Shown piece by piece: positions 57,643-64,000 of a stretch of DNA of 64,000 bases; the first letter of the stretch is position 1; every line of letters begins with the position of its first letter. The DNA lies in contig CP009416.1 in the NCBI GenBank assembly GCA_000818095.1, forward strand, positions 1,844,501 to 1,908,500, given 5' to 3'. Source of the stretch: Jeotgalibacillus malaysiensis (lineage in GTDB: Bacteria > Bacillota > Bacilli > Bacillales > Jeotgalibacillaceae). The position numbers and the translations under genes are program-made. The notes under the pieces were generated by a model. That model saw only the letters and a program-made list of their open reading frames with translations, made no database searches and was not told the origin of the DNA.

Positions 57643-58607
57643 AGTTTCACACCACTCCCAGCCTGATAAATGATGGCTTCTCCGTTCATATCCGCTGCAG
57701 TGATCTCACCGTTATAGATCAGATAATCTAATTGTCCAACCGTTTCTGACAGCGTAAGCCCAAGCTGCTTTTTATAAATGTTTGGGAAAAGCTGCTTACA
57801 AACCTCAAATGCTGTTGTTTCTTTATATTCAATAAGAGATTTCACGTACATTGCTCTTTCATGCTGCTTTTTTAAACGGTTTTTAACCAGTTCCACCACA
57901 TGGCTGACAGGTTCACCATGTCCCGGATAAACAATACGGGGATGAAGTGATGACAATTTATTCAGGGACTGATTATATTGCAGCTGTGGCAATGGACGGG
58001 GCTGATTTATGCCAAATGGCGGTTCGATCAGCGGGTTAGAAGAAATGTGTCTGATCAGCAGGTCTCCCCCAATAACGGATCCTTCTTCACTGACTAATGA
58101 TATGTGCCCCTGCGAATGTCCGTGGGTTTCAATCACGCGCCAGCCTTCATGTCCGGGTAATGCATCTCCTTCAGTCAAATAGTGATCAACTTGTCTTCTC
58201 CCCATTGCTTTTAAGGGATCCTTCATTTTATCAAGCAGGATCATGTATTGTTCAGGCAAGCCAGCCTGTTTAAAAAATTCAGCGTAAAAGAAGTCGTGTA
58301 AATTCATAAATGAATCATCTCTTAATAAAAAGCGTTCACTGTTCTTATGTGCAAAAAGCCTGGCCCCATGAAAAAATTCAGTCAGACCCGCGTGATCAGG
58401 ATGATGATGTGTCAAAATGACCTGATCAATGTCCTCTGGTTTTAGACCGGTCTCCTTAAGTCTTGCAGTCAACACTTCCTTACCCTCTGCCGTATCCGGA
58501 CCGGTATCAACGAGTGTAACTGCATCACCGATCATTAAATAAGTATGCACGTCCCCAACTGCAAATGGTGTGGGGATCGTAAGCTGATGGATAACCGGAT
58601 CTTTCAT
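57639..58607 (-). CDS. yqjP: Metallo-beta-lactamase fold hydrolase YqjP
   Basis: 322 residues. Zinc-binding motif LTHHHPDHAGL (HxHxDH), ETHGHSQGHIS, GGDLLIRH and YPGHGEPV, typical of glyoxalase II-like MBL proteins, with a C-terminal helical extension (about 225-300). Substrate unknown. Divergent from the proI leader, with GGAGG before the ATG. Confidence 0.92.
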   Translation of the reverse strand: MKDPVIHQLTIPTPFAVGDVHTYLMIGDAVTLVDTGPDTAEGKEVLTARLKETGLKPEDIDQVILTHHHPDHAGLTEFFHGARLFAHKNSERFLLRDDSFMNLHDFFYAEFFKQAGLPEQYMILLDKMKDPLKAMGRRQVDHYLTEGDALPGHEGWRVIETHGHSQGHISLVSEEGSVIGGDLLIRHISSNPLIEPPFGINQPRPLPQLQYNQSLNKLSSLHPRIVYPGHGEPVSHVVELVKNRLKKQHERAMYVKSLIEYKETTAFEVCKQLFPNIYKKQLGLTLSETVGQLDYLIYNGEITAADMNGEAIIYQAGSGVKL

Positions 58608-58694
58608 TTTTTTACCTCCTGGAATGAATAACTATTCACTTTTCTTCTAGTGTAGCCTTTTTCTATTGTTTTGTTAAGCGGTTCAAAAAATAAC

Positions 58695-58723
58695 TTGACA
58701 AACATGTGTAAACTCCGCATAAT
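58695..58723 (+). promoter_or_regulatory. Strong sigma-A promoter for the proI T-box leader
   Basis: Consensus TTGACA at 58695-58700, 17-nt spacer, CATAAT at 58718-58723. Transcription would start near 58730, just before the T-box stem I. Confidence 0.75.
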
Positions 58724-58739
58724 CTCAATAATATCTAAA

Positions 58740-58960
58740 ATCGATGACAGGGAATAGTAAGCGGCTCAGGAAACGTAAGAGAGCAGAATTCAAAGGCTGA
58801 AAGATTCTGCCGTAACTCCTTCCGCTGAACCTGCCCCCGGAGTGACGACCGTCCGCAATGCCTGCGTTATTGGCTTAATGAGTGTGCGGAGCAGTCTGCA
58901 AAATAAGGTGGTACCACGGAAGAACCCTTTCGTCCTTTTACAGGAGGAAGGGTTCTTTTT
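58740..58960 (+). promoter_or_regulatory. T-box riboswitch, probably tRNA-Pro specific
   Basis: Tandem features of a T-box leader: AGTAAG and long stem I, a candidate specifier CCT (Pro) at 58830-58832 within CTGAACCTGC, the T-box sequence AAGGTGGTACCACGG at 58905-58919, and an intrinsic terminator AAGAACCCTT...AAGGGTTCTT at 58920-58958 followed by T-rich sequence. Uncharged tRNA would favour the antiterminator and proI expression. B. subtilis proI is also T-box controlled. The specifier assignment is by eye. Confidence 0.88.
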
Positions 58961-58984
58961 ATTTTTAGCTATGTTAAAGATCAA

Positions 58985-59039
58985 TGTTGTTTTTGCACAG
59001 CTGGTGATTCTCGCTGCAATCAACAGCGCATTTTAACAA
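58985..59039. repeat. Intergenic palindromic repeat, short copy
   Basis: TGTTGTTTTTGCACAGCTG-TGATT and CAATCAACAGC-CATTTTAACAA flank only 8 nt. These are the same ends as the copy at 23827-23953, which has about 65 nt more in the middle. The element sits between the T-box terminator and the proI ribosome binding site. Confidence 0.6.
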
Positions 59040-59069
59040 AGCCTATTTTTAAAACGGGAGGAATGTTCA

Positions 59070-59882
59070 ATGAAAATCGTATTTATCGGAGCAGGATCAA
59101 TGGCAGAAGCGATGATCAAAGGAATGAAAAATGCTAAAGCCTTTCAGCAGACTGAGCTTTGGGTAACTAATAAAAATGATAAAGAAAGACTTGACCTTCT
59201 AACAGAAACTTATGATATCAACAGCAGCTATGACACACGCAGTTTACTTAAAGATGCAGATATCGTTATTCTGGCTGTGAAACCCAAGGATGCAAGTGAT
59301 GCCCTTCATACAATCCAGCCGTATATGAAGGGTCAGCTATTGATATCAGTACTTGCCGGACTTTCTACCGGTTATATTGAGAGTATAATTGGTCCCTCTC
59401 CAATTGCACGTGCGATGCCTAATACATCTGCAATGATAGGACAGTCTGCAACTGGATTGACTTTTAACGAACACATCCTGGACACGCAGCGTGAAATGAC
59501 TGTATCAATTTTCTCAGCAATTGGATCTGTAACTCAGGTCGAGGAAACCCGTCTTGATCTAGTTACAGGACTATCAGGCAGTGGTCCTGCCTACATTTAT
59601 TACATTGTTGAAGCGATGGAAGAAGCTGCAGCGGAACTCGGTGAGGATGCAATGCCTTTTATCGTTCAGACGCTAAAAGGCGCAGCTCAAATGCTTGAAA
59701 CATCAGGCAGAACTCCCCGGGAATTAAGAAAAGCTATTACAAGTGAAGGTGGTACGACAGAGGCCGGAATCGCCCAGCTCGAATATCATCATGTTAAGGA
59801 AGCTTTTACTGCATGTATTAAAGAAGCGACTGATCACTCCGGCAGACTACGCAGACAATTTGAGCAGGCACATAACATTTAA
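59070..59882 (+). CDS. proI: Pyrroline-5-carboxylate reductase ProI
   Basis: Last step of proline synthesis (NADPH-dependent). 270 residues. N-terminal FIGAGSMAEAMIKGM (about 4-18), ILAVKPKD, RAMPNTSAMIG, and the C-terminal signature GLSGSGPAYIYYIVEAMEEAA and SEGGTTEAGIAQLE. GGGAGGA precedes the ATG. Expression is controlled by the T-box upstream. Confidence 0.96.
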   Translation: MKIVFIGAGSMAEAMIKGMKNAKAFQQTELWVTNKNDKERLDLLTETYDINSSYDTRSLLKDADIVILAVKPKDASDALHTIQPYMKGQLLISVLAGLSTGYIESIIGPSPIARAMPNTSAMIGQSATGLTFNEHILDTQREMTVSIFSAIGSVTQVEETRLDLVTGLSGSGPAYIYYIVEAMEEAAAELGEDAMPFIVQTLKGAAQMLETSGRTPRELRKAITSEGGTTEAGIAQLEYHHVKEAFTACIKEATDHSGRLRRQFEQAHNI

Positions 59883-59937
59883 AAGTTGCAGGCTATACTG
59901 CTCATTATGTACGATGGTCAAAAAGGAGCTGTAGACG

Positions 59938-61077
59938 ATGCTCTTTATCCTGCTTACCTTTACGGCTCTCTTCTGGATGATCATTGCAATCGATACGTAT
60001 AGAGGCTTAGCATTGCTGCATGCTCTCGAAAAAGAAGCACCGGTTCGCGGAATCGGAAAGATCAGTGTGATTGTACCTGCGAGAAATGAAGAAGACCATA
60101 TCACTAAAAGTATCAGCTCTCAACTAAATCAGACCTATCGTCAGCTCGAGTGGATTTTAATTAACGACCGCTCAACCGATCAGACAGGTAAGTATATGGA
60201 TCAGCTGGCTGAAAAAGATCACAGAGTTCGCGTCATTCATATTCATGAACTGCCACCGGGATGGCTCGGAAAAAACTACGCACTCCACAGAGGTGCAAAG
60301 GCAGCAAACGGTGATGTGTATTTATTTACAGACGCTGATGTTTTATATGAACCTGATCTTCTATCAAAAGCAGCAGGTTATATGAAACGTTTAAAAATTG
60401 ATCACCTGACTGTCTCTCCTGACCTTCAGTCAAAAAGCTTTTTACTAAAAGGATTTGTATCGTTTTTTCTGTTTGGATTTTCTTACTATAAAAGACCATG
60501 GTCAGCTAATAGAGACCAATCTAATAATGGTATGGGGATTGGCGCCTTTAATATGATTACAAAAAATGCCTATCACAAAATCGGAGGACACGAAGCAATC
60601 AGACTGCGCCCTGATGATGATCTTCAGTTAGGAATGCGCATTAAACAATTCGGTCTGCGTCAACGGATGGCAACTGCAAAATCCATGTTGAAGGTTGAAT
60701 GGTATCCAAATATAAAAGAAGCGCTGAAGGGGCTTGAGAAAAATGCTTTTGCCGGGCTCCACTACAGTTATATATTCACGATCCTTGCGATGACAGGCGT
60801 ATTTATTTCTCAGGTACTTCCCTTTATAGCAGTGTTCAGTCCCGACCCATATACTTCAGCGATGGCCTGGGTATCGATCGGGGCCATTATGGCGGTTTAT
60901 ATACCGATTACGAGAAGACTAACGACCTATTCTTCATTCCATGCGCTATTATTTCCTGTTTCAGCACTGCTTTTTATTACTGCCGTTTTAAGAGCTGCTG
61001 GATTAACCATGCTTCGTGGCGGCGTAATGTGGCGTGGAACGATTTATCCAATAAAAGAGTTGAAAAAAAAGAGCTGA
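59938..61077 (+). CDS. Family 2 glycosyltransferase, membrane bound
   Basis: 379 residues: N-terminal helix (about 1-22), GT2 domain with ISVIVPARNEEDHI (about 42-55), ILINDRSTDQT, the metal-binding LFTDADVLYE (DxD) and LRPDDDLQLG, then C-terminal helices (about 280-365). Resembles the CrtQ/HpnB-like group that glycosylates lipids or carotenoids; the acceptor cannot be told. AAGGAG lies 9 nt before the ATG. It follows proI by 55 nt with no terminator between. Confidence 0.85.
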   Translation: MLFILLTFTALFWMIIAIDTYRGLALLHALEKEAPVRGIGKISVIVPARNEEDHITKSISSQLNQTYRQLEWILINDRSTDQTGKYMDQLAEKDHRVRVIHIHELPPGWLGKNYALHRGAKAANGDVYLFTDADVLYEPDLLSKAAGYMKRLKIDHLTVSPDLQSKSFLLKGFVSFFLFGFSYYKRPWSANRDQSNNGMGIGAFNMITKNAYHKIGGHEAIRLRPDDDLQLGMRIKQFGLRQRMATAKSMLKVEWYPNIKEALKGLEKNAFAGLHYSYIFTILAMTGVFISQVLPFIAVFSPDPYTSAMAWVSIGAIMAVYIPITRRLTTYSSFHALLFPVSALLFITAVLRAAGLTMLRGGVMWRGTIYPIKELKKKS

Positions 61078-61092
61078 AAATTCAGCTCTTTT
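61067..61092 (+). terminator. Terminator after the glycosyltransferase
   Basis: AAAAGAGCTGAA / TTCAGCTCTTTT stem with AA loop followed by TTTCTTG; includes the stop codon. Confidence 0.8.
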
Positions 61093-61140
61093 TCTTGTGG
61101 TGTTATACTGGGATGGAATGTAAATACAGGAGGTCATCAT

Positions 61141-62163
61141 ATGAGTACAGCTTTATTTTCACCTTATTCAGTAAAAAATGTGACGCTAAAAAACAGAATC
61201 GTCATGGCGCCTATGTGCATGTATTCCTGCTACAACCAGGATGGGATTGTGACGAATTTTCATAAGGTTCATTACGCTTCTAGGGCCGCAGGACAAACCG
61301 GTCTGATTATGCTTGAAGCGACCTCTGTTACGCCTCAGGGAAGAATATCAAATGAGGACCTCGGGATCTGGTCAGATGAGCATATTTCAGGATTAAAAGA
61401 ATTATCTGACCTGATTAAGGAGAACGGTGCAAAGACAGCCATTCAACTGGCACACGCCGGCAGAAAATCAATGACTGACGGCTCGATTATTGCACCTTCA
61501 GCAATTGCGTTTAATGACAAAATGAAAGAACCTGAAGAAATGACGCAAGAACAGATTCAAGAAACGATCCAGGCTTTTAAAGAAGCAGCAAGAAGGTCTA
61601 ATGAGGCAGGCTTTGATATTATCGAGCTTCATGCAGCACATGGGTATTTGATTAATGAATTTTTATCCCCACTCTCTAATCAACGTACAGATGATTACGG
61701 TGGAACAGACGAGAACCGGTACCGATTCTTAAAAGAAATCATTGATGCTGTTAATGAAGTATGGGATGGTCCGTTGTTTGTAAGAGTCTCAGCCAGTGAC
61801 TGGGATGAAGAAGGGTTAACACCGGAGGATTATGCTACATATGCCAAATGGATGAAAAAGCAGGGTGTGGATTTAATTGATGTCAGTTCCGGTGCTGTAG
61901 TTCCTGCTGCAATTCATGCTTATCCAGGCTACCAGGTTCCAATGGCTGAGACTATTAAACATAAAGGAAATATTGATACTGGTGCTGTCGGATTGATTAC
62001 AAGCGGATTGCAGGCTGAAGAAATTCTTCAGAATAAACGTGCAAACCTGATTTTTATTGCACGAGAGCTGCTAAGAGACCCTTATTGGGCAAGAACTGCT
62101 GCACTTGAATTAAAGACGTCAATTGAATCACTTGAACAATATAAGCGGGGTTGGGTATTTTAA
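61141..62163 (+). CDS. namA: NADPH dehydrogenase NamA (YqjM, old yellow enzyme)
   Basis: FMN-dependent ene-reductase of the thermophilic-like OYE class, reducing activated C=C bonds and nitro compounds. 340 residues. Cys26 and Tyr28 in VMAPMCMYS are the redox-sensing and substrate residues of Yqj[10 protein letters not shown] (His/His), [17 protein letters not shown] and [13 protein letters not shown] follow. AGGAGG precedes the ATG. Confidence 0.95.
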   Translation: MSTALFSPYSVKNVTLKNRIVMAPMCMYSCYNQDGIVTNFHKVHYASRAAGQTGLIMLEATSVTPQGRISNEDLGIWSDEHISGLKELSDLIKENGAKTAIQLAHAGRKSMTDGSIIAPSAIAFNDKMKEPEEMTQEQIQETIQAFKEAARRSNEAGFDIIELHAAHGYLINEFLSPLSNQRTDDYGGTDENRYRFLKEIIDAVNEVWDGPLFVRVSASDWDEEGLTPEDYATYAKWMKKQGVDLIDVSSGAVVPAAIHAYPGYQVPMAETIKHKGNIDTGAVGLITSGLQAEEILQNKRANLIFIARELLRDPYWARTAALELKTSIESLEQYKRGWVF

Positions 62164-62167
62164 TGAG

Positions 62168-62199
62168 CAGCACACTGATGAATAATCATCAGTGTGCTG
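62168..62199. terminator. Bidirectional terminator between namA and rnz
   Basis: Fourteen-bp perfect stem CAGCACACTGATGA / TCATCAGTGTGCTG with ATAA loop, followed by TTTTC on plus; convergent genes. Confidence 0.85.
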
Positions 62200-62202
62200 T
62201 TT

Positions 62203-63114
62203 TCAAATATCTTCTTCAAGCAGGTCATGCGCAAGATAACTACTCGGCATAATTTCTCTGGCCTGATTTAGAAGTTCCTGCTCTTTCCCATCAGCATACC
62301 TGGCACTGATATGTGTCAGCCAGAGTTTTTTTACACCGGCAACTACTGCAACTTCTGCCGCCTGGACTGCTGTAGAGTGGTAATAGTCATAGGCCATCTC
62401 CGCATTTTCCGATCCGAACGTTGCTTCATGTATAAGAATATCTGCCTCTCTTGCAAGCTCTACTGCAGCCTCACATTTTCTTGTATCCCCTGCAACTGCA
62501 ATCACTTTTCCTTTTATCGGCGCTTCAATAAAATCATTACCATTAATTAACTGTCCTTCCCATTCAATTGTCTCTCCATTTTTCAGCTTTTTATATGCAG
62601 GACCCGGGTGAATACCCAACTGCTGCAGTTTTTCAGCGTTCAGTCTGCCCGGTCTATCCTTCTCCTGAACTCTATAGCCATATGAGGGTATGACATGCTC
62701 AAGTTTTTTGACAGAGAGAATAAAATCCTCTTCATCAAAAATTTCTCCGTCATTAACTTCTATGATCTCGAGTTCATATTTTAAATATGTTCTGCTTAGT
62801 TTAAGTGAAGTCGTAATGTAATCTTTAATTCCCTCAGGACCATAAACTGTCAGAGGTTCTGTACCCCCCTGAAAGGATCGGCTTCCAAGAAATCCAGGCA
62901 GGCCGAAGATATGATCCCCGTGCAGATGGGTCACAAAAATTTTCTTTACTCTCCTTGGCTTAATTGTTGTATGAAGAATTTGATGCTGGGTTGCTTCACC
63001 GCAGTCAAACAGCCAGATATCGCCGTGTTTATTGATCTGTCTTAATGCAAACGAAGAAACATTCCGTTCTTTCCCGGGCACGCCGGCACCGGTACCTAAA
63101 AAATGCATGCGCAT
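62203..63114 (-). CDS. rnz: Ribonuclease Z
   Basis: Endonuclease removing tRNA 3' trailers. 303 residues. Zinc motif [24 protein letters not shown]-terminal [37 protein letters not shown] and the HST / LTHISARY ligands are present. Divergent from zwf, as yqjK-zwf in B. subtilis. Good AAAGGAGGAAAATT start region. Confidence 0.96.
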   Translation of the reverse strand: MRMHFLGTGAGVPGKERNVSSFALRQINKHGDIWLFDCGEATQHQILHTTIKPRRVKKIFVTHLHGDHIFGLPGFLGSRSFQGGTEPLTVYGPEGIKDYITTSLKLSRTYLKYELEIIEVNDGEIFDEEDFILSVKKLEHVIPSYGYRVQEKDRPGRLNAEKLQQLGIHPGPAYKKLKNGETIEWEGQLINGNDFIEAPIKGKVIAVAGDTRKCEAAVELAREADILIHEATFGSENAEMAYDYYHSTAVQAAEVAVVAGVKKLWLTHISARYADGKEQELLNQAREIMPSSYLAHDLLEEDI

Positions 63115-63198
63115 AATTTTCCTCCTTTATATGTAACCATTGTCTTTGCTTAAGTTGTTAAAATTGTTCTGCCTGTATGTTCAAGTTCTGCGTAAAGG

Positions 63199-63227
63199 TT
63201 GCATCTCTTACAAACCCGCTATACAAT
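63199..63227 (+). promoter_or_regulatory. Predicted sigma-A promoter of zwf
   Basis: TTGCAT at 63199-63204, 17-nt spacer, TACAAT at 63222-63227, about 58 nt before the zwf GTG. Confidence 0.5.
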
Positions 63228-63284
63228 TTAGATATTGTATTTCCGGCTAATGGCCGAATTGAATAATAAAGTGAGGTCCTGAAA

Positions 63285-64000
63285 GTGAAACAGACATCTA
63301 CACCCCCAACATTAATTATGATTTTTGGCGCAACCGGAGACCTTGCTAAACGCAAATTGTACCCTTCATTATATCAGCTTTATCTGAAAGGTAGCTTAGA
63401 AAAACAATTTGCAGTGCTTGGTATCGGACGGCGTGAATGGACAAATGATCAGTTCATACAGCACATTCGCGATTCCTTAACACAAGCCTCAAGTAATCAT
63501 GACGAGATTGAGTCGTTTATTGAGCATTGTGTTTATGAGTCACATGATGTGGAAGATTCCTCATCATACATAAAACTAAAAGATAAAGCGAATGAATTAG
63601 ATGAGAAGTTTGATCTAAAAGGAAACAGAATCTTTTATCTGGCAATGGCACCGGAATTTTTCGGTACGATTACAGATCATTTAAAAGCTGATGGTCTGAC
63701 TGATAATGATGGATTCTGCCGACTGGTAATTGAAAAACCGTTTGGTCATAACCTGCCATCTGCTAATGCATTAAATGATCAGATCAGACAATCCTTCCCG
63801 GAAGAGTCAATTTACCGGATTGATCATTACCTCGGAAAAGAAATGGTACAGAATATTGAGGTCATCCGTTTTGCCAATGCTTTATTCGAGCCTTTGTGGA
63901 ACAGCCGTTTCATTTCAAATATCCAGATTACATCCTCTGAGGTTCTTGGTGTTGAAGAACGTGGCCGGTATTATGAAAAAAGTGGTGCTTTAAGAGATAT
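63285..64000 (+). CDS. zwf: Glucose-6-phosphate 1-dehydrogenase, 3' end beyond window
   Basis: First enzyme of the oxidative pentose phosphate pathway. 238 codons are present before the right edge. NADP motif [22 protein letters not shown] (about 12-33), [18 protein letters not shown] and the active-site signature [13 protein letters not shown] (about 178-190) identify it. Start is GTG at 63285 with GTGAGG 9 nt upstream. Full length should be near 490-500 residues. Confidence 0.95.
   Translation, partial: MKQTSTPPTLIMIFGATGDLAKRKLYPSLYQLYLKGSLEKQFAVLGIGRREWTNDQFIQHIRDSLTQASSNHDEIESFIEHCVYESHDVEDSSSYIKLKDKANELDEKFDLKGNRIFYLAMAPEFFGTITDHLKADGLTDNDGFCRLVIEKPFGHNLPSANALNDQIRQSFPEESIYRIDHYLGKEMVQNIEVIRFANALFEPLWNSRFISNIQITSSEVLGVEERGRYYEKSGALRD

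Overview
The window looks like a chromosomal segment of a low-to-moderate GC, Gram-positive member of the Bacillales (Bacillaceae or Planococcaceae type). The evidence is long colinearity with the Bacillus subtilis aro/ndk/men/hep/hbs/spoIVA/gpsA/der/cmk/res/scp/lysA/xerD/fur/yqj region, strong GGAGG ribosome binding sites, a T-box leader, TRAP (MtrB), bacillithiol-disulfide reductase YpdA and sigma-X. The species cannot be fixed from sequence alone. Comparisons with B. subtilis proteins are from memory, not from a database search.

Layout: 1-7.6 kb (minus strand) carries chorismate/aromatic genes aroH (cut by the left edge), aroB and aroC, then cheR, ndk, the menaquinone side-chain block hepT-menG-hepS, mtrB and folE. 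7.7-20 kb holds hbs, spoIVA (broken), yphF-yphE, gpsA, der, fni, an S1-domain protein, plsC, cmk, the c-di-GMP receptor motI/ypfA, a ypeB remnant, sleB and prsW. 19.9-28.5 kb holds ansA, ypdA, a B12-dependent MerR regulator, ypbG, a CBS protein and the ypbE-ypbD-recQ-ypbB group. 28.7-37.8 kb holds ferredoxin, rsiX-sigX, resE-resD, resC-resB-resA and rluB. 37.9-42.1 kb (plus strand) holds scpA-scpB and dacB-spmA-spmB-ypuF. 42.1-50.2 kb (minus) holds ribT, lysA, a collapsed sporulation locus, pdp, deoB, xerD and fur. 50.3-58.6 kb holds a spoIIM pseudogene, nudF, yqkF/E/D/B, the acetoacetate CoA-transferase scoAB facing HMG-CoA lyase, a CDGSH protein, yqjQ and yqjP. 58.7-64 kb holds a proline-type T-box, proI, a glycosyltransferase, namA (yqjM), rnz and the 5' part of zwf.

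The main discovery is a coordinated ruin of sporulation genes inside an otherwise intact chromosome. spoIVA has a single in-frame amber codon at codon 79. ypeB is reduced to its first ~28 and last ~20 codons. The dacF-spoIIAA-spoIIAB-sigF-spoVA locus has collapsed to a 5' dacF scrap joined to what looks like a spoVAB tail. spoVAF carries a frameshift and an amber codon. spoIIM carries a nonsense codon and frameshifts. Every clearly broken gene seen in the window is a sporulation or germination gene, whereas housekeeping neighbours are full length. This points to a lineage that lost endospore formation fairly recently; dacB, spmA, spmB and sleB still read intact.

Functionally, aroC/aroB/aroH make chorismate and prephenate, hepS/hepT/menG complete menaquinone-7, resABC mature cytochrome c and resDE sense respiratory state, mtrB reports tryptophan, the T-box reports proline-tRNA charging for proI, and fur controls iron genes.
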